A stretch of 15,651 nucleotides of DNA from Clostridiales bacterium (lineage in GTDB: Bacteria; Bacillota; Clostridia; Oscillospirales; Oscillospiraceae). This document shows positions 6,467 through 14,961 of this stretch, one piece after another (positions within the stretch are counted from its first letter, which is position 1; every line of letters begins with the position of its first letter). The notes below the pieces were generated by a model. That model worked only from the letters and a program-made list of their open reading frames with translations. It was not told the origin of the DNA and ran no database searches. Both the position numbers and the translations under genes were made by a program. The stretch is taken from the NCBI GenBank assembly GCA_029098065.1, contig JAQXNP010000133.1:1-15651 (forward strand), given 5' to 3'.

Positions 6467-7612
6467 ATGGATCTGGAACTGACTCAGGCTCAGCTCGACA
6501 TGCAGAAGCTGGCCCGCGACTTCGCCGAGAAGGACCTGCTCCCCGGTGTTGTCGAGCGCGACGAGAAGGGTGAATTCCCTCTGGAGCTCTTCAAGAAGTT
6601 TGGTAAGACCGGTGCTTACGGCTATCCCCACGCCGAAGCTTACGGCGGCCTCGGCGGCAGCTACGTGGGTTATGCCCTGGCTGTGGAAGAGATCTCCAAG
6701 GTCGATGCCTCCTTCGGTATCGCTTTCTCCGTGGATACTTCTCTGTACGGCGGCAGCATCGTGAACTCCTCCGCTCCCGACGAGATCAAGAAGAAGTTCC
6801 TGGCTCCCATCGCTTACGGCGAGAAGATCGGCTCCTTCGGCCTGACCGAGCACACCGCCGGTTCCGACGCCGCCGGCTGCAAGACCGTCGCTACTCAGCA
6901 GGAGGACGGCAGCTGGATCATCAACGGCAGCAAGTGCTTCAACACCAACGGCCCTCTGGCTGACTTCACCGTCATCTACTCCCTGACTGATCCCGCTCTG
7001 GGCACCAAGGGCATGGCCGCTTTCGTGGTCGAGAAGGGCACCCCCGGCTTCACCGTCGGCAAGGTGGAGAACAAGATGGGCATTCGCTGCGCTCAGGTCT
7101 CCGACATGCACCTGGACAACGTTCATGTTCCCGCTGAGAACATGATCGCTCCTCCGGGCAAGGGCTTCCAGCTGGCCATGAAGACTCTGGACGGCGGCCG
7201 TATCGGCGTTGCTGCTCAGGGCCTGGGCATTGCTGAGGGCGCTTTCGAGATTGCCCGCAAGTACATGATGGAGCGTCAGCAGTTTGGCAAGCCCATCTGC
7301 AAGCAGCAGTATCTTGCTTTCAAGATGGCCGAGCTGCAGACCAAGATCGAGGCCGCCCGCCTGCTGCTGTACCGCGCCGCTCTGGCCAAGGACACCGGCA
7401 AGCCCTACAGCGTGCCCGCCGCCATGGCGAAGCTGACCTGCACCAACGTGGCCATGGAAGTCACCACCGAGGCTGTCCAGATGCTGGGCGGCAACGGCTT
7501 CATGAAGGACTACAACGTGGAGCGCATGATGCGTGACGCCAAGATCACTCAGATCTACGAGGGCACCAACGAGATCCAGAAGCTGGTCATCTCCGGCCCC
7601 ATTTTCCGCTAA
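6467..7612 (+). CDS. bcd: Butyryl-CoA dehydrogenase-like acyl-CoA dehydrogenase, second paralogue
   Basis: A 381-residue acyl-CoA dehydrogenase, expected to reduce crotonyl-CoA to butyryl-CoA with FAD and EtfAB. Motifs include FGLTEHTAGSDAAG, LDGGRIGVAAQGLGIA, QMLGGNGFMKDYNVERMMRD and IYEGTNEIQ, with Glu365 as the predicted catalytic base. TEHTAGSD replaces the TEPGAGSD of the first paralogue. The ATG at 6467 is chosen because AAAGGATG (6451-6458) precedes it and the N-terminus then aligns with the family; the frame stays open upstream only through the promoter leader. It has its own promoter and ends at a terminator, so it is a single-gene unit. Its Arg codons are CGC or CGT with no CGG that I could find, matching crt and the CoA-transferase. 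That makes it the better candidate for the main butyrate flux. No etfBA genes adjoin it. The gene symbol is an inference from context. Confidence 0.92.
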   Translation: MDLELTQAQLDMQKLARDFAEKDLLPGVVERDEKGEFPLELFKKFGKTGAYGYPHAEAYGGLGGSYVGYALAVEEISKVDASFGIAFSVDTSLYGGSIVNSSAPDEIKKKFLAPIAYGEKIGSFGLTEHTAGSDAAGCKTVATQQEDGSWIINGSKCFNTNGPLADFTVIYSLTDPALGTKGMAAFVVEKGTPGFTVGKVENKMGIRCAQVSDMHLDNVHVPAENMIAPPGKGFQLAMKTLDGGRIGVAAQGLGIAEGAFEIARKYMMERQQFGKPICKQQYLAFKMAELQTKIEAARLLLYRAALAKDTGKPYSVPAAMAKLTCTNVAMEVTTEAVQMLGGNGFMKDYNVERMMRDAKITQIYEGTNEIQKLVISGPIFR

Positions 7613-7629
7613 TTTTCCCGCAAAAAACA

Positions 7630-7659
7630 CTGGCACTTTTTCGCAAAGAGTGCTATAAT
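7630..7659 (+). promoter_or_regulatory. Predicted marR promoter with an internal 21-bp inverted repeat
   Basis: TATAAT (7654-7659), preceded by TGC as an extended -10, has a weak -35, CTGGCA (7630-7635), at 18 bases. Between them lies an inverted repeat: GCACTTTTT (7633-7641) against AAAGAGTGC (7645-7653) around CGC, with one G-T mismatch. The position over the promoter suits autoregulation by the MarR protein. The predicted start point, about 7666, falls at the foot of the terminator hairpin. Confidence 0.55.
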
Positions 7660-7661
7660 TG

Positions 7662-7700
7662 AAAAGGCGGTGCTCTCGAGCCCGAGAGCACCGCTTTTTA
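7662..7700 (+). terminator. Rho-independent terminator after the second dehydrogenase gene
   Basis: A 12-bp perfect stem, GCGGTGCTCTCG (7667-7678) with CGAGAGCACCGC (7683-7694), has an AGCC loop and is followed by TTTTTATTTAT. AAAA precedes the stem (7662-7665), so it could also act on the minus strand. It lies between the marR promoter and the marR gene, so it would attenuate marR as well. Confidence 0.88.
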
Positions 7701-7733
7701 TTTATATTCCAGTAACAGTGAGGGAAAGGGAAA

Positions 7734-8165
7734 ATGCAGCTCCAAAATTGCATCAACTACCTGTTGACCGTGGCTCAGCACGAAGTACATCAGAATATTT
7801 CTGAAAAATTGTCCCAATTTAATATTACACCCGGCCAGTACGGTGTGCTGAACTGCCTGTGGCAGTATGGTTCCTGTACCCCCAGGGAAATTGCCCAGAC
7901 GCTGCGTCTGGAGAATTCCACGATTTCCGGGGTGCTGGATCGGATGCAGAAGCGGGGGCTGATCGACCGGGTGGTAGACCCCAATGACCGGCGGAGCGTC
8001 CGCGTCATTACGACCGAGGAGGGCAGCTCCCTGCGGGAAGATGTGCTCCGGGCGGTGGATGAGCTCAACGCGGAGATCGGGGGAGTGTATGATCCCGAAC
8101 AGTGGAACAACTTTTTGGAAATGCTGCGGGAAATTGGGAAGATAGAACTGCCCAAGGACAACTGA
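7734..8165 (+). CDS. MarR-family transcriptional regulator (FabT-like by context)
   Basis: A 143-residue winged helix-turn-helix protein of MarR size. The N-terminal part is helical and likely contributes to dimerisation. The DNA-binding part spans about residues 33-100, with the recognition helix near 60-74 (ENSTISGVLDRMQKRG) and the wing at 82-91 (DPNDRRSVRV), the classic MarR D-x-R-R element. No catalytic or ligand-binding cysteine motif stands out. AGGGAAAGGG (7721-7730) precedes the ATG. It has its own promoter and its own terminator. In Streptococcus and Lactococcus a MarR protein, FabT, sits at the head of the fatty-acid-synthesis cluster and represses it, sensing acyl-ACP. The position just before acpP suggests the same job. 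It also adjoins the butyrate gene bcd, so control of that gene is possible. Function is inferred from family and position. Confidence 0.85.
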   Translation: MQLQNCINYLLTVAQHEVHQNISEKLSQFNITPGQYGVLNCLWQYGSCTPREIAQTLRLENSTISGVLDRMQKRGLIDRVVDPNDRRSVRVITTEEGSSLREDVLRAVDELNAEIGGVYDPEQWNNFLEMLREIGKIELPKDN

Positions 8166-8204
8166 ATGGGCGGCATGCATATTTAAATATTTCAGCAGGA
8201 AACC

Positions 8205-8241
8205 CCCTGGCAGGATCAGTTGACCCTGCCAGGGTTTTTTT
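8205..8241 (+). terminator. Rho-independent terminator of marR
   Basis: CCCTGGCAGG (8205-8214) pairs with CCTGCCAGGG (8225-8234) as a perfect 10-bp stem, with a 10-base loop that can close further through TCA/TGA. Seven T residues follow (8235-8241). The T-run merges into the TTTTTCGCAAA word upstream of the acpP promoter. Confidence 0.9.
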
Positions 8242-8249
8242 CGCAAAAA
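8237..8249. promoter_or_regulatory. Candidate operator shared with the marR promoter
   Basis: TTTTT-CGC-AAAAA is a palindrome with a 3-base centre, 6 bases before the -35 box of acpP. The 11-base word TTTTTCGCAAA also occurs at 7637-7647, inside the inverted repeat of the marR promoter. Overlap with the terminator T-run is a caveat. Confidence 0.35.
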
Positions 8250-8255
8250 TTTTGC

Positions 8256-8283
8256 TTGACAAACCGGGAAAGCATGATATCAT
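8256..8283 (+). promoter_or_regulatory. Sigma-A promoter of the fatty-acid-synthesis operon
   Basis: TTGACA (8256-8261) and TATCAT (8278-8283) with a 16-base spacer. The start point is expected near 8290, giving a leader of about 58 bases that includes the tandem AT-rich palindromes at 8293-8319. Confidence 0.75.
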
Positions 8284-8292
8284 TATTCCAGC

Positions 8293-8319
8293 TTTTTAAT
8301 TAAAATTTTTTAATTAAAA
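8293..8319. promoter_or_regulatory. Tandem TTTTAATTAAAA palindromes in the acpP leader
   Basis: TTTTTAATTAAAA (8293-8305) is followed at once by TTTTTTAATTAAAA (8306-8319). Each contains the perfect 12-bp palindrome TTTTAATTAAAA, with centres 14 bases apart. They lie immediately after the predicted transcription start. This would suit a repressor that binds as two dimers, but it may be simple AT-richness in a leader. Confidence 0.45.
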
Positions 8320-8347
8320 TAGTTGAAACAGTTAGGAGGATGTCATC

Positions 8348-8575
8348 ATGGAATTTGAAAAAGTGCGTGATATCATTGTGGAGACATTGAGCTGCGATGC
8401 CGATAAGGTTACTCCTGAAGCCCGGCTGGCTGAAGATCTGGAGGCCGACTCCCTGGCGGCTGTAGAGCTGTCCATGGCGCTGGAGGAGAATTTCGGCATT
8501 ACCATTCCGGATGAGGATGTGGGGACTTTCAAGACGGTGAATGATATCGTGGAGTACGTCAAGGCCCACGCCTGA
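8348..8575 (+). CDS. acpP: Acyl carrier protein
   Basis: A 75-residue acidic helical protein that carries growing acyl chains on a 4'-phosphopantetheine arm in type II fatty-acid synthesis. The attachment serine is Ser35 in EADSLAAVEL. The length and the pattern of four helices fit bacterial AcpP. The start is firm: AGGAGG (8334-8339) lies 8 bases before the ATG, the strongest ribosome binding site in the window. It is first in the operon after promoter 8256-8283. Two hairpins follow the stop and separate it from accB, probably allowing a higher dose of ACP than of the enzymes. A dedicated polyketide ACP is unlikely given the acc and fab neighbours. Confidence 0.95.
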   Translation: MEFEKVRDIIVETLSCDADKVTPEARLAEDLEADSLAAVELSMALEENFGITIPDEDVGTFKTVNDIVEYVKAHA

Positions 8576-8581
8576 GATCAG

Positions 8582-8624
8582 AGCCCGCCGGGAAACCGGT
8601 GGGCTTTCCCCTACCTGGGGGGAA
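8582..8624 (+). repeat. Two tandem hairpins in the acpP-accB spacer
   Basis: The first hairpin pairs 8582-8591 with 8596-8605, 10 bp including one G-U, on a GAAA tetraloop. The second pairs TTCCCC (8606-8611) with GGGGAA (8619-8624). Only three T residues follow the first stem, so at best it is a weak, partial terminator. They may lower transcription into accB or stabilise the short acpP message. Confidence 0.5.
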
Positions 8625-8670
8625 GCTCCGGTGAGTTCCCGGTTATCCCCTGCGCAAAGGAGCACATTTT

Positions 8671-9084
8671 ATGAGCAATGAAGAAATTTTTGCCCTGATG
8701 GACCGGTTTGAAAGAAGCTCCTGCACCTCCCTGAAGGTGACGATGAAGGACGGGAGCATCGAGCTGAGCAAAGCGGCCTCTGCCGGAGCATCCGCGCCGG
8801 TTCCGTCCCCCGCGGCGGAACGGCGGGAGGAGCCTGCCGGCAACCGGCCCGCAGTCACCGCGCCTCTGGTGGGCACCTACTATGCCGCCCCCGCCCCGGA
8901 TCAGTCCCCCTTTGTTCAGGTGGGGGACCGGGTAAGCAAAGGGCAGACGCTCTGCCTGTTGGAGGCCATGAAAATGATGAGCGAGGTACCCGCCCCCTGC
9001 GATCTGGTGGTGGAGGAACTGCTCTGTCAGGATGGACAGCTGGTGAGCTTCGGCGAGCCCATCCTCCTCTACCGGGCGGTGTGA
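8671..9084 (+). CDS. accB: Biotin carboxyl carrier protein of acetyl-CoA carboxylase
   Basis: A 137-residue protein that carries carboxybiotin between AccC and AccDA. The N-terminal part (residues 1-34) is a short alpha/beta domain. It is followed by an Ala/Pro-rich linker (about 35-60) and the C-terminal biotinyl domain (about 62-137). EAMKMM places the biotinylated lysine at Lys101. It is a little shorter than the 156 residues of Escherichia coli AccB, mainly in the linker. AAAGGAG (8656-8662) sits 8 bases before the ATG. It is followed by accC after a 3-base gap. In many Bacillota clusters fabZ separates accB from accC; here it is absent. A carrier for another biotin enzyme is unlikely because accC, accD and accA follow directly. 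Confidence 0.94.
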   Translation: MSNEEIFALMDRFERSSCTSLKVTMKDGSIELSKAASAGASAPVPSPAAERREEPAGNRPAVTAPLVGTYYAAPAPDQSPFVQVGDRVSKGQTLCLLEAMKMMSEVPAPCDLVVEELLCQDGQLVSFGEPILLYRAV

Positions 9085-9087
9085 CAG

Positions 9088-10466
<1,379 letters not shown>

Positions 10467-10470
<4 letters not shown>

Positions 10471-11324
10471 ATCAGCTCTTTGCCAAACGGCGCCAGAAAC
10501 TGCTGGCCCTGAAGGCCATGCGGGACGGGCAGGCGCCTCATCTGTCCCAGGCCTCCCCCTGCCCCCGGTGCGGGCAGGTATTTCCCCGGCGGGATCTGGC
10601 CCGCAGCCGGTACGTCTGCCCCGGCTGCGGTTATCATTATCCTGTGGGGGCCTACTACCGGCTGAGTCTGATCCTGGACCCCGGCTCCTTCCGGGAGCTG
10701 GATGAGAAACTGACCTCCCATGACCCCCTCCATTTTCCCGGCTATACCACCAAGCTGGAAGAGGCCCGGGCCCGTACCGGAATCCAGGAGGCGGTGGTCA
10801 CCGCGTCCGGGACCATCGACGGCCGCCGGGCGGCGGTGGGGGTGCTGGACAGCCGCTTTTTCATGGGCAGCATGTCCGCCGCCGTGGGGGAGAAGGTGAC
10901 CCGGCTCGTTGAGTATGCGGAGAAGAACAAACTGCCTCTGATCATCTTCTCCGCCTCGGGCGGAGCCCGGATGCAGGAGGGAATCCTGTCCCTGATGCAG
11001 ATGGCCAAGACCTCCGCTGCCCTGGAGCGGTTCTCCCGGCGGGGCGGGCTTTACATTTCGGTGCTTACCGATCCCACCACCGGCGGAGTCACCGCATCCT
11101 TCGCCAGCCTGGGAGATATCACGCTGGCTGAGCCGGGGGCCCTCATCGGCTTTGCCGGGCCCCGGGTCATCCAGCAGACCATTGGACAGACACTGCCCGA
11201 GGGCTTTCAGCGGGCGGAATACCTGGAGGAGCACGGCTTCCTCGACGCCATCGTTCCCCGGACCCAGCTCCGGGAGACGTTGGCCCGACTGCTGAAGCTC
11301 CACGGAAAGGGGGAGAGGCCATGA
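10467..11324 (+). CDS. accD: Acetyl-CoA carboxylase carboxyltransferase beta subunit
   Basis: A 285-residue carboxyltransferase beta subunit, which with AccA transfers the carboxyl group from carboxybiotin to acetyl-CoA to give malonyl-CoA. The N-terminal zinc ribbon has Cys32, Cys35, Cys51 and Cys54 in two C-x2-C pairs. The crotonase-like core carries [12 protein letters not shown] (oxyanion-type glycines 165-166) and [12 protein letters not shown]. The length matches the family (about 280-300). The start is within ATGA at the end of accC, and the stop overlaps the accA start in the same way, which fits equal production of the two carboxyltransferase subunits. Separate beta and alpha genes exclude the fused propionyl-CoA-carboxylase type. 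Confidence 0.96.
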
Positions 11325-12133
11325 GCGCCCACACCGCGGCGGAGCGGGTGGCCCTGGCCCGCCATGCCGGCCGGCCGGGCACCGCTGATTTTATCTCCGC
11401 CCTCTTCACGGATTTTTTTGAACAGAAGGGGGATCGGCGGAGCCGGGAGGATGCCGCCATTCTGGGCGGGATCGCCCTCTTCCACGGCCGGCCGGTGACA
11501 GTGCTGGGCCATCGGAAGGGGAAGGACCTGGAGGAGAATCTGAAGTACAATTTCGGCATGCCGGGGCCTGAGGGCTACCGGAAGGCCTGCCGCCTGATGA
11601 AACAGGCGGAAAAATTCGGCCGGCCGGTCATCACCTTTATCGACACCCCCGGCGCCTACCCCGGCGTGGAGGCCGAGGAGCGGGGCCAGGGGGAGGCCAT
11701 CGCCCGGAATCTGGCGGTGATGTCCGCCCTCACCGTTCCGGTGGTGTGTGTGGTCACCGGGGAGGGCAGCTCCGGCGGCGCTCTGGCCATCGGGGTGGGC
11801 AACACCGTTCTCATGCTGGAGAACGCGGTCTACTCGGTGCTGTCCCCCGAGGGGTTCGCCGCCATCCTCTGGAAAGATTCCGCCCGGGCGGAGGAGGCCT
11901 GTGAGTCCATGAAGCTCACCGCCGCCGACCTGCTTGCCGCCGGTGTCATCGACGGCATCATCCCCGAGCCCGAAGGCGGGGCGCACACAGATCCCAAGGC
12001 GGTGTACCGGGCTGTGGACAGCGCCCTGGTCAAAGCCCTGGACGGGCTCAAAAAGCTGAACGGCCGGGCCCTGGCCGACCAGCGCTACCGAAAATTCCGC
12101 GCCATGGGCGTACCGGGGAGGGAAAAGACATGA
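11321..12133 (+). CDS. accA: Acetyl-CoA carboxylase carboxyltransferase alpha subunit
   Basis: A 270-residue alpha subunit of the acetyl-CoA carboxylase carboxyltransferase. [15 protein letters not shown] (GAYPG at residues 111-115) and [15 protein letters not shown] (oxyanion-type glycines 152-153) are the family's acetyl-CoA and biotin site segments. It is shorter than E. coli AccA (319), mainly at the N-terminal extension, as is usual in Clostridia. It overlaps accD by 4 bases and fabH by 4 bases. With accB, accC and accD it completes a full carboxylase within one transcript, so malonyl-CoA supply is tied directly to the first condensation by FabH. Confidence 0.95.
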   Translation: MSAHTAAERVALARHAGRPGTADFISALFTDFFEQKGDRRSREDAAILGGIALFHGRPVTVLGHRKGKDLEENLKYNFGMPGPEGYRKACRLMKQAEKFGRPVITFIDTPGAYPGVEAEERGQGEAIARNLAVMSALTVPVVCVVTGEGSSGGALAIGVGNTVLMLENAVYSVLSPEGFAAILWKDSARAEEACESMKLTAADLLAAGVIDGIIPEPEGGAHTDPKAVYRAVDSALVKALDGLKKLNGRALADQRYRKFRAMGVPGREKT

Positions 12134-13077
12134 GCGGCATCAAAATCAGAGGGACGGGCAGCGCCGTCCCCGCCAAAACCGTCACCAACGCCGATCTGAG
12201 CCGGATGGTGGACACCGATGACGGCTGGATTGTCTCCCGCACTGGGATCCGGGAGCGGCGGCACTGCCGGGGGGAGACCCACCTGGAACTGTGCGGGTCC
12301 GCCGCCCGCAAGGCGCTGGAGATGGCCGGGGCGGAGCCGTCGGAGATCGGGGTGTGTATTGTGGCCACCCTCTCTCCCGATCAGTTTACGCCGGCTGCCG
12401 CCTGCCTCCTCCAGCGGGACCTGGGGCTGGCCGAGGATACCATCTGCTTCGATCTGAACGCGGCCTGTTCCGGTTTCCTCTTCGCCCTCCATACGGCGGA
12501 GCGGCTGCTGGGAGCCAGCTCCAGAAAGCTGGGCCTGGTGGTGGGCGGCGAGGTGCTGAGCAAACTCATGGACTTTACTGACCGGTCCACCTGCATCCTT
12601 TTCGGAGACGGAGCGGGGGCCGCCGTGGTGGAGTTCCGCGAGGACTGGCCCTCCATTTCCGCCGTACTGGGGGTTCGGGGGAATTACCCGGTGCTGAACA
12701 TACCGGGTGCCGGCGGGGCGGAACCCTCCTATATTCACATGGAGGGACAGGCGGTCTACAAGTTTGCCGTGGAGACGGTGCCCAAATGCATCGGCGCGGT
12801 GCTGGAAAAAAGCGGTCATGCCATGGAGGACATCGATGAGTTCGTGCTCCATCAGGCCAATGAGCGGATCATCGACGCCGCCGTCCGCCGCTGCCATCTG
12901 CCGCCGGAGAAGTGCTACAAGAACGTGGCCAGGTACGGCAATACCTCGTCGGCCAGTGTGGCCATCGCCCTGGACGAGCTGGTCCGGCTGGGACGGCTGG
13001 GCCCCGGGAAGCGGGCGCTGTGCGTAGGCTTCGGCGGGGGACTTACCTGGGCCGGGGCGGTCATTGAGTTTACATGA
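12130..13077 (+). CDS. fabH: Beta-ketoacyl-ACP synthase III
   Basis: A 315-residue initiating condensing enzyme that joins an acyl-CoA primer to malonyl-ACP. The catalytic triad is intact: Cys113 in LNAACSGF, His241 in LHQAN and Asn271 in [14 protein letters not shown] near residue 40 and FGDGAGA are further family marks. The length is typical (about 317). The start overlaps the accA stop in ATGA. fabK begins 19 bases after its stop. Primer preference (acetyl- versus branched acyl- or butyryl-CoA) cannot be read from the motifs. With butyryl-CoA enzymes encoded next door, butyryl-CoA priming is conceivable but untested. Confidence 0.95.
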   Translation: MSGIKIRGTGSAVPAKTVTNADLSRMVDTDDGWIVSRTGIRERRHCRGETHLELCGSAARKALEMAGAEPSEIGVCIVATLSPDQFTPAAACLLQRDLGLAEDTICFDLNAACSGFLFALHTAERLLGASSRKLGLVVGGEVLSKLMDFTDRSTCILFGDGAGAAVVEFREDWPSISAVLGVRGNYPVLNIPGAGGAEPSYIHMEGQAVYKFAVETVPKCIGAVLEKSGHAMEDIDEFVLHQANERIIDAAVRRCHLPPEKCYKNVARYGNTSSASVAIALDELVRLGRLGPGKRALCVGFGGGLTWAGAVIEFT

Positions 13078-13080
13078 TAC

Positions 13081-13099
13081 AAGGGAGGCGCACGCTGTG
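13081..13099 (+). promoter_or_regulatory. Ribosome binding site and GTG start that set the fabK N-terminus
   Basis: AAGGGAGG (13081-13088) lies 8 bases before GTG at 13097-13099. The frame is open further upstream to 13064, but that stretch overlaps the fabH end and lacks a ribosome binding site. Translation from GTG gives MNLNTLLGTEFPFIQGGM, which matches the FabK family start. Confidence 0.8.
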
Positions 13100-14029
13100 A
13101 ATCTGAACACCCTTCTAGGGACGGAGTTCCCCTTCATCCAGGGCGGCATGGCCAACATCGCCACCGGCGATTTCGCCGCCGCCGTTTCCAGCGCCGGGGC
13201 CCTGGGGCTCATCGGCTCCGGAGGAATGGACACCGAGACCCTGCGCCGGCACATCCGCCGGTGCAAGGAGCTCACCGACAAACCCTTCGGAGTCAACCTG
13301 ATGCTGATGAACCCCTGCGTGGACGAGCAGGCCCAGCTCCTCATTGACGAGCACGTCCAGGTGGTCACCACCGGAGCGGGCAATCCCGGCAAATATGTCC
13401 CCCGGTGGAAGGACGCGGGGATGAAGGTTTTCCCCGTGGTGGCCGCCTCCATCCTGGCCCAGCGCCTTACCCGCTACGGCATCGACGGAGTGATCGCCGA
13501 GGGGACTGAGTCGGGGGGCCATGTGGGCGAGATGACCACCATGGCTCTGGTGCCGCAGGTGGTGGATGCGGTGGACGTGCCGGTGATCGCCGCCGGAGGG
13601 ATCGCCGACGGCAGGCAGGTGGCCGCTGCCGCCTGCCTGGGGGCCTGCGGGGTGCAGATCGGCACCTGTCTGCTGGTCAGCCGGGAGTGTCCCATCCACG
13701 ACAACTACAAACAGGCCCTTCTGAAAGCGAAAGACTCTGACACCATGGTCACCGGCCGCACCACAGGGGCCCCTGTCCGGGTGCTGAAAAACAAGATGGC
13801 CAAGGAATATGTCCGCATGGAGAAGGAGCACCTGCCCCTGGCCGAGCTGGAGAAGCTCACTCTGGGTTCCCTCCGCCGGGCGGTGTTTGACGGGGATCTG
13901 GACACCGGCAGCTTCATGGCGGGCCAGGTGGCCGGGCAGCTCCATGAGATCAGGCCTCTGCGTGATATTTTTGAGCAGTTATACAAAGAGTATCAGGACT
14001 GCGTGAAAGGACTGGTGAGTCAGGGATGA
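13097..14029 (+). CDS. fabK: Enoyl-ACP reductase II (FMN-dependent)
   Basis: A 310-residue FMN-dependent enoyl-ACP reductase of the FabK type, which performs the last reduction of each elongation cycle with NAD(P)H. The TIM-barrel motifs are FPFIQGGMANIATGDFAAAVS at the N-terminus, a GGHVGEMTTM block with the conserved His142, PVIAAGGIADGRQVAAA (FMN phosphate region) and GVQIGTCLL. The GTG start is supported by AAGGGAGG at 8 bases. The length is near Streptococcus pneumoniae FabK (324). The stop overlaps the fabD start. No fabI is present in the window, so this is probably the operon's enoyl reductase; FabK enzymes are intrinsically insensitive to triclosan. Related nitronate monooxygenases share the fold, but the fab context favours FabK. 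Confidence 0.93.
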   Translation: MNLNTLLGTEFPFIQGGMANIATGDFAAAVSSAGALGLIGSGGMDTETLRRHIRRCKELTDKPFGVNLMLMNPCVDEQAQLLIDEHVQVVTTGAGNPGKYVPRWKDAGMKVFPVVAASILAQRLTRYGIDGVIAEGTESGGHVGEMTTMALVPQVVDAVDVPVIAAGGIADGRQVAAAACLGACGVQIGTCLLVSRECPIHDNYKQALLKAKDSDTMVTGRTTGAPVRVLKNKMAKEYVRMEKEHLPLAELEKLTLGSLRRAVFDGDLDTGSFMAGQVAGQLHEIRPLRDIFEQLYKEYQDCVKGLVSQG

Positions 14030-14961
14030 AGATCGCGTTTCTCTATGCCGGACAGGGCAGCCAGCACCCGGGGATGGGGGCGGAGTTTTATGAGACTTCT
14101 CCCGCCTTCCGGGCGGTGTATGACACCGCGCCGGTGGATTTCGACCTGAAGACCACCTGCCTCAGCGACCCGGAGGGGGTGCTGAATCAGACCGAGTACA
14201 CCCAGCCCTGCATGGTGGCCTTCGCCGTGGGAGTCACCGCCCTGCTGAAAGAGGCGGGGGTGGTCCCCGCCTGCGCCGCCGGGCTCAGTCTGGGAGAGTA
14301 TTCCGCCCTTCACTGCGCCGGCGTCTTTGACGCGGGGACGGTAATCGCGTTAGCGGCCTTCCGGGGCCGGGCCATGGCGGAAGCCGCCAAAGGGGTGGAG
14401 AGCGCCATGATGGCGGTGCTGGGCTCCGATCCGGAGACGCTGGCCCGGTGCTGCGCGCAGGCCGCCCCCCTGGGAGTGGCGGAGGTGTGCAACCTCAACT
14501 GCCCCGGCCAGACCGTCATCGGCGGAGAGAAGGCCGCCGTGGCGGAGGCCGCCCGGCTGGCCAGGGAGGCGGGCGCCAGGCGGTGCATGCCCCTGCCGGT
14601 CAGCGGCCCCTTTCACACCTCTCTGCTGGCCCCGGCGGGGCTGGCACTCCGGGAGAAGTTCCGGGAGATCTCCTTCGGGGAGATGGAGATCCCGGTCCTC
14701 TTTAACCGGAGGGGAGATGTGATGGCTCCCGGCGATACCATTCCCCAGCTTCTGGAGGAGCAGGTGAGCCACGCCGTCCGGATGGAGGAGACCATCCGCG
14801 CCCTGGATCGCTATGGCGTGGATACCGTGGTGGAGATCGGCCCGGGTAAGGCCCTCACCGGCTTTGTCCGCAAGACCTGCCCGGGGATCAAGTGCTATCC
14901 TGTGGAGACCCCCGCCGATCTGGACAAGCTGCTGGCGGGACTGAAAGGAGAAGCGGTATGA
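14026..14961 (+). CDS. fabD: Malonyl-CoA:ACP transacylase
   Basis: A 311-residue malonyltransferase that moves malonyl from CoA to ACP. The N-terminus has the family's FLYAGQGSQHPGMG. The nucleophile is Ser88 in GLSLGEYSA, and the partner His197 is in GPFHTSLL. VEIGPGKALTGFVRK near the end closes the fold. The length equals the family norm (about 309). It overlaps fabK and fabG by 4 bases each, so translation is coupled. It supplies malonyl-ACP, made from AccBCDA malonyl-CoA, to FabH. Confidence 0.96.
   Translation: MKIAFLYAGQGSQHPGMGAEFYETSPAFRAVYDTAPVDFDLKTTCLSDPEGVLNQTEYTQPCMVAFAVGVTALLKEAGVVPACAAGLSLGEYSALHCAGVFDAGTVIALAAFRGRAMAEAAKGVESAMMAVLGSDPETLARCCAQAAPLGVAEVCNLNCPGQTVIGGEKAAVAEAARLAREAGARRCMPLPVSGPFHTSLLAPAGLALREKFREISFGEMEIPVLFNRRGDVMAPGDTIPQLLEEQVSHAVRMEETIRALDRYGVDTVVEIGPGKALTGFVRKTCPGIKCYPVETPADLDKLLAGLKGEAV

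Noticed and set aside
7698..8246. 182-codon minus-strand frame opposite marR
   Set aside because: The plus-strand frame gives a clear MarR domain with a ribosome binding site; the minus-strand product has no recognisable domain.
8242..8347. FapR box or streptococcal FabT box at the acpP promoter
   Set aside because: Neither the FapR consensus (TTAGTACCTAGTCTTAATA) nor a TTTGA-type FabT dyad is present; the AT-rich palindromes differ in sequence.
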